DNA of 64,000 nt, taken from Bryoerythrophyllum caledonicum (Eukaryota; Streptophyta; Bryopsida; Pottiales; Pottiaceae). The notes beneath the pieces were generated by a model. It was not told the origin of the DNA, made no database searches, and saw only the letters and a list, made by a program, of their open reading frames with translations. The first letter of the stretch is position 1, and every line of letters begins with the position of its first letter. A program made the position numbers and the translations under genes. Location: the NCBI GenBank assembly GCA_963971425.1, contig OZ020519.1, forward strand, positions 1,256,028 through 1,320,027, read 5' to 3'. Below are positions 11,093 through 21,665 of this stretch, one piece after another.

Positions 11093-12773
11093 AGCAGGCG
11101 GGCATCAGTTGGCTTGCGAACAACTCAGCCAGGCGCGTCAACACTCGTCACCTCTGCAGCCCTCCTTCCACATCGGCACACCACGTTGACAGAAGCCCAC
11201 TCACAGCCGTGCGTGTAAGCTCTTTTCTCGTCCGTGCCCGCGACGAACGACAAAATATCCGCGTCGGTTTCGGAGTAATTAGGGCGGGCTGGATGTGACG
11301 TGTGGATGGATGAATGATGGATGTGGATGGATCTCGTTTTCATCCATTGGTTCGGGCTCATGTTCCAGAAGATGTTTTAGGAATATGATTTAGTTTTTCT
11401 TGGCTCTTTTTTTTTGGAAGTTTAGATTGGGTTTGAACATTGTGTAAGGGTTTTATTCTTGTATACGTCGTTTAATTGATAGGCTCTTCTTAAATGAGGG
11501 TGTGAGTGTGGTTGTTTGGCATTGCATCTTGATAGCTTGTAGAGACTGGCACACCTACGCTTATCGATTTTCATTAAGTATGCTAAAACGGTAGTTATTA
11601 TGGTAGTAGTTCAAACTGATAGTTTATTAGTTTGATAACAAATATGTGATATTTGTAAATTCAGTCTTATATGAAAGAAGATTGTATTTGGAAGAGAACT
11701 TAATGTGTTGAAATATGTGAGGTTTTTTTTTTTTTTTTGGATGAATGTTGGCTTCGCAATTAAATTAAAGAATATAGTATTTAAAACTATACAAATGGTA
11801 TGTTCTTTGAATCTTTATGTAGTGAATTTAGATAAATTTGATTTCAGTGGTTTATAAAAAAAAAATGATGTTGAGAGTTTTAATTATGTTATGATTGGTT
11901 TATATTAGATATTGTATTCCCAAATCAATCTCAAACTAAAACTCATAATTATTCTCTTTAATAGTAAATTTAGTATGTATATTGTAACAATCAAGTGATG
12001 TTGAGATGGTTTTTTTAGAAATCCTATTAGGTGCACTCTCATTTAGATGATTGGGAATGGTCTGGAAATTAATTTGATTTATTATTAATTATTTAATAAA
12101 TTATATTAAAACAAGACAAGAAACATCATAATGATCACTAAAGGATAGATTTGAGGCATTTCTTTATAAATCAAGTTTAATATTCTAATATAAATATTTC
12201 ACCAATTACATTTCATAAGTATAATTTAGATATGTATCACCAATTTGGGTATGTTCTACATCAAATGACATTGTGTTTGTAGTACATTATATATGTACAT
12301 GATACATCAAATGACATTATATTCGTAGTACAATTATTTGTTTCTTGCATATGCAATGTCCGGAGTCACAGCCATGACCAGTGGTCCATATGATGAATGT
12401 CCTTTTGTTGCATTATTGGCAATAATCAACTTGAATTAATGAATGAATGACAATATTTCGTCATATATTCCAATTCTAAATTATGAAATACTAAAGTATC
12501 AATATAATCAATTTTACTTCTTTTTTTTAAGAACTATGTTTTTTATAGAACAAAAAAATAAACATTCAAAAGTAAGTTTAATACATCATGCAAGAATAAA
12601 AATAAATGCGAATATAATCCAAATCTCTAACTTTTATGTAAAAAAAGAAGGTGATTAGGCACTCTACTCATCAATGTGTGAAAGTGTTTGACTTGCACTA
12701 AAATGGAAATTTTCACTAAAGTCAAGATTTTTTTGGACAATCTAAACTAAAATGATATTGTTTATTTGATAAA
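11093..12773. other. Intergenic DNA, mostly AT-rich
   Basis: Apart from ordinary AT-rich sequence and a T tract near 11726-11739, I see no gene, RNA or clear repeat boundary. Confidence 0.5.
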
Positions 12774-14074
12774 CCCCAAAGGAACTGCAACAATTTCACA
12801 CCAAAAATACTTCAAAATTGTCTGACTCTAGTGCAATGAATGAAGAAGAAAAGAAAAACTTTGATTTCTTGTTTTGATCGTAGGATCTCAAGTAAGACTT
12901 GTAAGTGACATTCTTGCAAGAATTTATAAACTTTGACTATGCGGATATAAAGATTATACTGCTTGAAGTCAAACAAATGATTCATTTTCTTCCCTGCGTT
13001 TAGTGGATTAGTAGACTTTGACTTTACTTGGTGTCAAATTTTTGCACCACACAAGGTCTAAATCCAATACTATTGTGCTAAGCATGATGTTAGTTCTTTA
13101 TGCACCAATTTTTAGAGGTAGAGGAGGGGTGTAGCATATTCAAAACAACTGTGCAAGGAGTGGAGGTTCAAAATTTGCCAATTCACCTCTTCATTTTTGT
13201 GAAGTTAACCCTTAAACGTCAGAGCCAGCCCAAGGGGCTTGGTTTCTACAGAATCTTCTCTGTAGCTCTTCCTGTACTCAACTTTTCACTTATTTTTTTA
13301 TATCATTCTAATCACCTTCTTTTGATGCATTCACAAAGTGAAATTTTACAATTCAAATCACAATTTGTATGAGTGATTTGTGCTTTGAAAGGATTGTTGT
13401 AGGTAGGTTGATAATGTTGATAACCTTGTAGGAGGTTGCAAGCTCATCATTGATTGGTTTATTCATGATGCCCAAGTTCAAAAAGTGCACTATTCATTGA
13501 TGTCCAAGTACAGAAGATGCCGTGATCCAATTTCGGGCTGCCCGCCCATGCCATGAATTGTCGTTTAAGGGTTAATATGTTTTAGATTGATAATCCGAAT
13601 GGTCGATATGAAGATTTATACCACATATTGTTTTGGGAAAGATAAAAAGTAAAAACTATGAAGATCTCTAAGTTTTGTGTAGAAAAGAAGAAGTTTTTTT
13701 CGAACGCTGCCCAACAATGTGTGACAGTGTGTGGAAACGTTTGACTTGGGTTGATATGCTATTTTTCACTAAAGACAAGAATTTCTTTTTTGACAATATT
13801 AAAGGAAACAACATTCCTTGCTAGTATTGAAAATCTCACATTCAATGGATTGTCCTAGCAAAAGTTATTGGAGGTGCCCAACATACCCACTCTCCCCATT
13901 TGAAATTCAAAATCCTATAACTTTTTCATCAAAAGTCGGATTTAGGGGAAAATTGTTCTCCCATTGAGGTCTTAGTGATCAGTAAAAATTTCAAAGTGGA
14001 ATGTTGGAGATTAACACCATAGGAACCTGAAAAAACTTTCAAAAAGCCCATTTTTGACACTAGACCTTAAGGGG
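12774..14074. mobile_element. TTAA-type non-autonomous element, family B, copy 1 (contains a nested element)
   Basis: Begins ccccaaagg after taaa and ends ccttaagggg before ttaa. Long internal stretches match the element at 52175-53093, for example the shared phrases cattttcttccctgcgtt, ggggtgtagcatattcaaaac and taatatgttttaga. Compared with that copy it carries a 363-bp insertion at 13209-13571. No transposase is coded. Confidence 0.65.
13209..13571. mobile_element. Nested TTAA-flanked element (piggyBac-like MITE), 363 bp
   Basis: Perfect 10-bp terminal inverted repeats CCCTTAAACG / CGTTTAAGGG, flanked on both sides by TTAA (13205-13208 and 13572-13575). The related copy of the host repeat at about 52605 has the uninterrupted site (gagtttaatatg), which serves as an empty site. 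TTAA target duplication and CCC-starting termini are hallmarks of the piggyBac superfamily. No transposase is present. Confidence 0.78.
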
Positions 14075-15544
14075 TTAAAAAAATTCATTGTCTGTACAAG
14101 GTACAACAAAAAATTTGGAAACATTCATAGTCCCAAGAAATGCATTGAGAGTAGCATAACTATTATTCTAGAGGTCCAATGTGAAAAATCATTTATTCCC
14201 ATGAAGCCTATAATACATCCTCATCAAATAAACAAAAAAATTTATGATCAAAATTGACATCATAAGAACCTGCCTAAAATGGCAAGTATACAAAGGATAA
14301 AATGTCCTCTGTGTTAACCCGTTGCCAATGAGACCTTGTGACAAAAAACGACCACTTTTGGCCTTCCTCATCGTTAAAGGGTTAACTTCCAGTGATAGAT
14401 GAAACATAGTATATTCCGTCTCTTCACAGGAGAAACAAATGTGATACTTGAATTAATGTCGATTTGACAAGCCTGCTCTACGTCTACAAAAATTGAGTGA
14501 CATCCCCAGCGTGAGCCCAATTCCGAGTCTCTAACATCTGTACTACCAACAAATGTGTGGAGTGATGCACACATTTGTAAAGTGCAAATCACGTCACAGT
14601 ACAACATGTATAGTGACGACTGAAACAGACTTTGTTATGAGAGCTTTGACGTTAAAATAATAAGCTCCAAAGCTTGGTACCTCATGAGCTCCCATGTTGT
14701 GCTCACAACTCCTCCTCAAGCGCAAAACCTCTTCACCAATTCCCAAAGAAAAATTTCTTCTTTTGGAGGAGAAGACGGATGAATCACGGTGTCTCATTCT
14801 GGCACTAAGTTGACGCGTTTGTCAGAGAGCGTCAGAACTGAGTATAGTAGTACACAGTTCGAACATGTCTTCCTTGTTCAAACAGAGAAGAACCAGGCCT
14901 CGGGATTCGCATGCTCCAGCAATCTAACACCAGAACCGCCATCAATAAAGTCTCCGAGCCTCAGTCGCGAACATGATAGTCATTAAAATTGCTGCCTCTA
15001 CACCACAGATCGTTCTGTGTTTTTACCTCAAAATATCAACGTTGCAGGAAAGAAGTGTAACAGATTAATTCGATAGGGCACGCTGACAGATCCCGATAGA
15101 ATGTAAAAATGGCTGGAATCGTCTCGCAAAACCTGCACGAAGCAAACAGATGAGTTACACTCGCATATCAACGAGGATGTACCGATTTCATGATAAGCGT
15201 ACTCCATTGAACCTTATCCTGTAGAACGTTGTAGAAGCTTAATACAAGAACAGCGCGCTCAATGTCTATGACATACGGGAGAGACAAATATAAAATCTGC
15301 GCTCCACAAAGTCAAGTGTGCAGAATCAATGAGATAAGACATTTCACAAGGAAGCTAAAACAACAATGTGAGCTAATCCGAGTTTCACAGTCACATCCAG
15401 AACGCAAGGAGATGAACGGCTTCTCAACAGAACAAGCCGGCGATAAATGAATCAAAGAAATGCAGAACAGCTACATGATGAAACCCTAGCGAACGGCAAA
15501 CACAAGCTCACACAAGTCATGCCAACGCGCACCTCAACAACGAT
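14075..15544. other. Intergenic DNA without a recognised gene
   Basis: A further short TTAA-bounded remnant (ttaacccgttgcc ... cgttaaagggttaa) lies at about 14313-14385. The right-hand half may include the 3' UTR of the small ORF at 15545-15853. No other features were recognised. Confidence 0.4.
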
Positions 15545-15853
15545 TCAAGTAACGGAGGAGCGACGACGTGAGGAGCTGATGTCCGGACAATACCGCTCCG
15601 ACTCGCTGCTGAAGTACTTGCATTGCGACTCCTCACGGTCCGAACAAGCCGAGTAGTAGTTGGCCACGAGCGTCGACTGCCGCCGCGACCTCCAAGAGCG
15701 CGACCGCAGAATCTTCGCGACGATCTTCTTGACCATCCTCTTGGCCAGCGTCCCCGTACCACTCCCGAGCTTCCTCCCGTCGCGCAACCTCTCCTCCGTC
15801 GTCTTGCACATGGAAAGCGCCAGAAAACTGTACTCCTTCCCTGCGTACGACAT
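15545..15853 (-). CDS. Candidate small basic protein of unknown function, 102 aa
   Basis: From the first ATG at 15853 the ORF encodes MSYAGKEYSFLALSMCKTTE and runs to a Ser/Arg-rich C-terminus (YCPDISSSRRRSSVT). A basic central segment (AKRMVKKIVAKILRSRSWRS) could form an amphipathic helix, followed by a Tyr/Ser/Cys-rich stretch (NYYSACSDREESQCKYF). I do not recognise a family. Support is indirect: GC content and codon choice resemble coding exons and differ sharply from the AT-rich surroundings. The upstream minus strand is GA-rich (CT runs at 15923-15952 on the plus strand), as in many plant 5' UTRs. There are no introns inside the ORF. It could instead be one exon of a larger gene, or a chance ORF. 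Confidence 0.45.
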   Translation of the reverse strand: MSYAGKEYSFLALSMCKTTEERLRDGRKLGSGTGTLAKRMVKKIVAKILRSRSWRSRRQSTLVANYYSACSDREESQCKYFSSESERYCPDISSSRRRSSVT

Positions 15854-16296
15854 GGCGCACGCGAACGCCTCAACCACAGCAAGAAACACAGCCCATGGTC
15901 CCTCGCCTCATTGCACCTACTACTCGCGCCTCTCTCTCCCTCTCTCTCGCCATGGCACCTATCTTAAGGTCAGTGTGGTCTAATCCAATAATGTATATGT
16001 CCAGATTCACGGCCACGCGAATCCGGAGCTCTATTCGATCGGACGAGCTGCCGCAATTCGCACAGTCCAAGCCGGGAGACCATGCCGAGTTCCTGCGAAA
16101 CATGAACCGAACCTAACACAAATCTACGGTGAAGCAACGCTCCTCATCCACGGCGCCTTCCTTAATAAAGAACCGGCTCCCAACGTTTCGTCCGCTGTTT
16201 GCATTCACCAGCTGTTAAAGGAGACGATATTCAAACACAGTAAGAGCGTCCACAGGAAAACCTGGAAAGGCTCCGCTGACCAAGGCTTTTAAACAG
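15854..16296. other. Upstream region of the small ORF
   Basis: Contains a CT-rich run (15923-15952) and otherwise unremarkable sequence. Likely 5' UTR and promoter if the ORF at 15545-15853 is real. Confidence 0.35.
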
Positions 16297-16450
16297 GACA
16301 AGTACTTTTTAACATGAAACGCACTTTTCACATGAAACGAACTTTTTAGACATGAAACGTACTTTTTAAACATGAAGCGTACTTTTTAACATGAGACGTA
16401 CTTTTTAAACATGAAATGTACTTTTTAAACATGAGACGTTTCATGTTCTC
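16297..16450. repeat. Tandem repeat, unit about 20-22 bp
   Basis: About seven imperfect copies of aacatgaaacgtacttttta. Each unit differs by one to three bases. No coding potential. Confidence 0.85.
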
Positions 16451-16804
16451 TATGGATTTATCTAAGATGATACCCATGTAATGCCAAGGTCATATCCATG
16501 TAATACATTGGTGATACTCATGTAATATCTAGGTGATAACCACTGTAAAGTAAATACCTCGGTAGGGAGTGTCCGAAATCAACCGACGCGTACAATACTC
16601 TTACAAAGCTTTTACAAGTGCTCATCTACATGAAAATTGGTCCAACAGTAGAGATAGGGTCTATTTGCAATGGAGTATTCTACGACACACTAGAAAGAAA
16701 GCTTTAATGTGTGTAACCTGGTTGTTCACGACTATATGTTGGTTTTACCTACATGCGTTAAATCCTTCGTTTTTAGCGTTGGATTCTGTAGCTGGAAGGG
16801 TCAG
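16451..16804. other. Spacer with family A-like motifs
   Basis: Phrases such as gatacccatgtaat, ggtgatactcatgtaat and ctaggtgataaccac resemble the dispersed repeat at 19905-20110 and 37990-38222. No gene is seen. Confidence 0.35.
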
Positions 16805-17075
16805 GGCAAATTGACCCCCTCGTTGGGACTTACCTGAGGTGGGCCCTGTCTTATTTGCATGGGGTCATTTTTCTGGCCCTCTTATTTTCGGGGGGGTCCA
16901 TATTCTTTTTTTGGAATTTTTTTGGGACAAATTCGGGGCCCACGGCCATTGTTTACGATTGGGGACCCTCCCTTGTTATAAATAGGGCCCCATCCAATAA
17001 TAAAATAGAGGCCAGGTTTGGCCCCACCACCTTGTGGCCACCTCCGGTAAGTCCCAGCGAGGGGGTCAATTCGCC
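16805..17075. mobile_element. MITE with about 38-bp terminal inverted repeats, 271 bp
   Basis: The left end reads ggcaaattgaccccctcgtt and continues gggacttacctgaggtgg. The right end, on the other strand, reads ggcgaattgaccccctcgct and continues gggacttaccggaggtgg, so only a few bases differ over about 38. The interior is G-tract rich and noncoding. I found no convincing target-site duplication. Confidence 0.82.
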
Positions 17076-17135
17076 TTGGCCTAGCTGAAAGGTGGTCGCT
17101 ACAGTGTAGAACAATAATTTGATTTAACCCTTTAA

Positions 17136-18550
17136 CCCCTAAGAGCCCAAGGCATTTTTCCTCATGAAACACTCCAAAACTGCCACAATCGATAAGTGGC
17201 AATAAAATCTAATTTTAAACTCTAATTTTGGACATTCATCCGTAAGATCTTAAAATAGACATTCACATAAACTTCTAGAAAAAAATTGGTTGGAATCCAC
17301 CGCACAGATATGAAGACCATAAGGTTTGAAGTGCAATGAAAAGTTTTTTTCCCCCCTTGCCCGGCTAGGTCAGCCCACTTTGACTTAGCATATCTTTTAA
17401 CTTTTACACTAAAGTCTAATAAAAGTTCTACACCACTATGACCCAAATGTTGTTAGCTATTTGCGTGCAAAAATTTGAGATCAATTTGAAGGATATTAGA
17501 TGTAGAAACATATACTTTAGTGTAAGGGGGTTCAAAATGATGACAAAATACTACATAACTGATATGTAATTGTTTGCTTCATTCAACCTCATGCATTTGA
17601 GAATCCCAATGGTGAAAACTTTCAATTTATGTCTTCACTAATTTTAGAAAAAAATGGAGTAAAAATAGTAAAACCTCTAATTTTCATGAATTTATTGATT
17701 ATATGAAGCATTATATGGGAGGGCAATGCTTGAAATTGGGGACCCTTCACAATATGAAGGGCCACGTCATTCACCCACTCCTTTTGAAGTCACAGTCTTC
17801 GTGGAATAGACTTGGAATATGGAAGTGTCTTCAAAATATACAGTAAACAAATATTATAAATTAATTATTATATTAGTTAAAATATTATATTAATTATATT
17901 AATATTATATTAATATTATATTAATTATATTAATATTATATTAATTATATTAATATTATATTAAATGATATTAATATTATATTAATTATATTAATATTAT
18001 ATTAATTATATTAATATTATATTAATTATATTAATATTATATTAATTATATTAATATTATATTAATTAATATTATATTAATGATTAAAATATTATATTAA
18101 ATATTAAAATATTATTAATTATATTAATATTATATTATTTTTTAATTTTTTAATTTTTAAAATTTTAAAATTATTTTTATTTTCTATATAGAACTATTGC
18201 TCTTAGACTTTGAGCCTCGAAGTCTAGTCTTCATGTTCTCTACCTTCCCACCCATGATTTTGGCTGCCCACTCTTCTTCACCCTTTCTAACCGGATTTTC
18301 TGCCCGATTTATGTGTTTGTACTGTAGTGGTTTACTTGGCTGCCCCTGCTGCCCAGAGACCCCGTTTAAACTTTGAAGGCTTATAACTTTTTAACCGTAA
18401 GTCTGAATACATTTTTGTAAACTTCCCTACAAAGATCTCATCAAGGACTATCTAGTGCAAAAAATTTCGAAGAATTGAAGACTTTTTCCAATCATAGATA
18501 CCTGCCCAAAATCCAAAACGTCCCCTGTGGGTTGAATGGGCTCTTAGGGG
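17136..18550. mobile_element. TTAA-flanked non-autonomous element, family B, 1415 bp
   Basis: Perfect 13-bp terminal inverted repeats CCCCTAAGAGCCC / GGGCTCTTAGGGG, flanked by TTAA at 17132-17135 and 18551-18554. The right end shares the phrase cctgcccaaaatccaaaacg with the family B copy ending at 53093. It contains a long AT-rich tandem block (17866-18175). No protein is coded. Confidence 0.78.
17866..18175. repeat. AT-only tandem repeat
   Basis: About 300 bp built of attatattaatattatatta-type units, ending in a run of ttttaatttt. It lies inside the 17136-18550 element. Confidence 0.85.
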
Positions 18551-18554
18551 TTAA

Positions 18555-19473
18555 CCCTTTACCACCCACGAATGTTTCTTGAAAAACCAAGATTTCTGCT
18601 GATTTTATTTCTTCGAATCGGATTTGATGGAAATACAATGGCTAATATTAATATCTAACCTTACAAAATTGAACTTAACCCATGACTTGAACTTTGGGGA
18701 AATTTTGCACAACATCCAGAGCAGTTCACATGTGCACTAGGTTGATAGCTTTGCATTGACATATTACATGTGAAGAAAATATTTATACACAATTATTGGT
18801 GATTTTTTTGTCTTGTTTCTACTTGATTGTATACAAAAATGTTCCAACCGTAAACGATTGAAAAAGGTAGTTTCATATGTGATGAGAGAGATCAACAATC
18901 ACAAAACAATGAAGAATGTCTTAAAGACAAAGTTCAATCAAGCTTTAAGACCAAAATCAATGTGCATGTGTGTGAAATACAACATAGTATGTGGCATAGT
19001 ATTCACTGTATTCACTGTATTCATTGTATTCACTGTATGCACTGTATTCATTATATTCACTGTATTGGTTGTATTGGTTGTATTGGTTGTATTGGTTGTA
19101 TTGGTTGTATTGGTTGTATTGGTTGTATTGGTTGTATTGGTTGTATTGGTTGTATTGGTTGTATTGGTTGTATTGGTTGTATTGGTTGTATTGGTTGTAT
19201 TGGTTGTATTGGTTGTATTGATTGTATTGGTTGTATTGGTTGTATTCATTGTATTCACTGTATTTTAGTGTATTTGGTGTATTTTGTGTTGTATTCCTAG
19301 CTTTTCCAAGAATTATATAAATCCAAATCATGATCTAATTGTTGGAGAGTGTTTGTGTAATGAGTGCACAAATCTAAACGTTGTATCTTGAAGCCTAGTT
19401 CCTCATGGATTTCATGCAAATTGAGTTTTAGCACCTCCGGAGTCCCATTTCAGGCTTCATGGGCGCTAAAGGG
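18555..19473. mobile_element. TTAA-flanked element abutting its neighbour, 919 bp
   Basis: It shares the TTAA at 18551-18554 with the preceding element and ends before TTAA at 19474-19477. Its termini, CCCTTTACCACCCACGAA and (right end, reversed) CCCTTTAGCGCCCATGAA, match at 15 of 18 positions. It contains a 9-bp minisatellite at 19006-19265. No real coding sequence was recognised. Confidence 0.7.
19006..19265. repeat. 9-bp minisatellite (TTGTATTGG)n
   Basis: About 21 near-identical TTGTATTGG units form the core (about 19062-19245), flanked by variant 9-mers such as ttcactgta and ttcattgta. The 9-bp period keeps several reading frames open on both strands, so long ORFs of VLV, NTT, NQY or IGC repeats appear. 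These are artefacts. Confidence 0.95.
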
Positions 19474-19477
19474 TTAA

Positions 19478-19736
19478 GGACAAGCAACTAGATTGTTTCG
19501 GGACAATAATTTTAATAGCAAACACTACAAGCCACCTCCATGAATGACTTCAACTATGATAAAGAGGTGGAGGAGATGGGCATCTATTGAGACCGACGCC
19601 ACAAAAATTGATGTAAGCGTCGAGGAGCTATAGTGATTTCCGTGAAGTGGAGTTGCAATAAAATGTACAATGTGGGTAGATGTTGTTCTGCATGATCTAG
19701 AACCCTTGTTGAACTCATCATCCTTAAAAGGTTAAA
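19478..19736. repeat. Dispersed repeat, family C, copy 1
   Basis: Matches 53111-53387 throughout (acaagccacctccatg, aaagaggtgga, catctattgagacc, gtgaagtgga, tagatg-tg-ttct). In both places it follows directly after a TTAA-type element. It ends in cttaaaaggttaa. Related copies lie at 23700-24158 and, inverted, at 33129-33362. Confidence 0.65.
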
Positions 19737-19904
19737 GAAATAAACTGGATCGCTAATGGATCCGCAGGGATCGAATCTCATATTTGTTGCAAATATGAGG
19801 ATGTGAAGTTTTGTCATGCATCTCTTCTCAACATAGAACCTCTTACATCATAACGTCTACTAGATGGGTATCCTACGCATCCGTTTGGTTTGGACACCCC
19901 TTAC

Positions 19905-20110
19905 ACGAACCTTTTTTTTTTTAAACTCAATGGTTTGGACACAATGGACATTGCCTGGGTATTACATGAGTATTGCCTAGATATTACAAGGGTATGATCT
20001 TGGCATTACATAGGTATCACCTTAGACAAGTATTTTATATTTTCCAAAAATTTGGATACCCTCCATTTTGAATTAATTATGTAAGAACCCGATTAACGCA
20101 TAGGGTATAT
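19905..20110. repeat. Dispersed repeat, family A, copy 1
   Basis: Shares ggacacaatggacat, gtattacatg, cacctagaca-like and tattttccaaaaatttggat...ccattttgaattaatt phrases with 37990-38222. The last part also occurs at 52055-52130. Confidence 0.6.
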
Positions 20111-21665
20111 TCTGTGAGTAGATTCCATCACTTTCACCTACAAGTCTGTACTGTAGTGCATGCGACCTTCCATCAGGATTTTCAGGAATATAAATTAGGA
20201 AAGGAGTGCCGCAACAGATTGTTGTCTTAAATTTATCTACTGACTATTCTAGAGTGCGAAAGGCTTAAATTTGGACCATTGGGTCTTGTATCAAAGGACA
20301 ATTGTTTTGTTCTGAATTAATAGTCCTGACAGCTTCGGAATGTCAGCACAAGCACTTACTTTTCTCAGTGAGGGGCGGTTTACACTAGGGACCAAGAACT
20401 CGTCCCATGCACCTCTAAAATCTGTGATTGGCCAGTCGAGTTGATGGAGCCAACACTATATTGAAAATTGATACTCAACACTATATTGACAACTTGTGGC
20501 AATCTTGTAAGGTGGAGTGAAGATTTGACAGCCAGGGATCAAACCCGCAACCACTCCATATGGAGATAAAGACTTTAGAGTGTTCTTGAAAGTCTGTGTT
20601 TTAAAGGGTGGCTACCTTGTGTTAGCCAAAAAGACCCGGTGCAACATCCTTTAAGGACCTTGTGTCTTTCTCTATTCACCAAAGCAGGGTGAGATTTAAA
20701 TACGGCAATATTTGCAGGGTGAAAATTCTCACCCTCCATATTTTATGGGCCACGCGCATGGAACAAGCTAATGTAACCAAATTAGTAATTTGGAGTCACC
20801 AATGCCACCTTGCATCTAGTATGTTTGGATGGTGACTGTGCCTAGATGATTAATGGTGTAGCATGTTGGTTGGCTGACAAAGAACCATAATTTATGGAAT
20901 AAACCCCAAAGTTAACCAAACCACTATATTTCTCAAAAACAAGTGGACTTTCAGGTGTACAACCCCTATTAGCGTTTTGGGGTGACAGTCAGGGTTTAAA
21001 CCCCAAGTACTTCCAGGAAAACTCCTTTGAGTATCACCAACCTTCACCTGGGTAATTTAGGGTCATCTCGGACCAAGTGCAAATTGCCAGAACCTGCCTG
21101 AATACTGATTCAATCAAAGTTAGCTCACGAGGCTGACTGAGAGAGGCGGAGTCCTTTGGGTGCGATTTCCTCATGACGTCTTCATGAAAACAGATTCAAG
21201 TTGAGTAACGTGTAAACAGAAAAAGCCACCAAAATATATAGCAACCGCCCAACCACTCCTCTCAACTTTACAGATGTTGCTGAAAAGCGAGAAGAAGATC
21301 AAACATCCTCACCAAAAAGACCATTCAAGCTCTATGAAGGAGGTTCACTTCCCAGGTCATATACACACACCACCTTCAGGCACGAAGAATAGAATTGCCC
21401 AACCCATCCAACGTGAAAAGCAAAGCAGTCAGGAAACTGCAACAAGCAAATCCATATCCACTTACTAGTCTACAAAGTGACAATGTCAACCAAGGCGCAA
21501 CCAAACAATGACGCATGCACGTCTGTGAAAATTTGGCACTCTACCAGAAGTAGCGTTCTTTGTACACGTCGAACTTAGAGAAATTGATAGAATTCTCACA
21601 CTGAAAAACACTGAGAAGTTGCTACAAGGGTTGTATCCTTCACCTTAATTTTCAAGGAAATGGGA
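20111..21665. other. Intergenic DNA without a recognised gene
   Basis: A sequence near 20365 (ggggcggtttacactagggaccaag) resembles the TIR of the element at 38399. B-box-like tRNA remnants on the minus strand (about 20520-20560 and 20985-21010) hint at old SINE fragments. Nothing stronger was found. Confidence 0.35.

Noticed and set aside
18813-19331. ORFs of 65-151 codons on both strands
   Set aside because: Produced by the 9-bp minisatellite, whose period of three codons keeps several frames open.
20519-20640. Minus-strand tRNA-like or SINE head
   Set aside because: A B-box-like gggtttgatccc is present, but no A box at tRNA spacing and no acceptor stem could be found; the same motif near 20995 is equally isolated.
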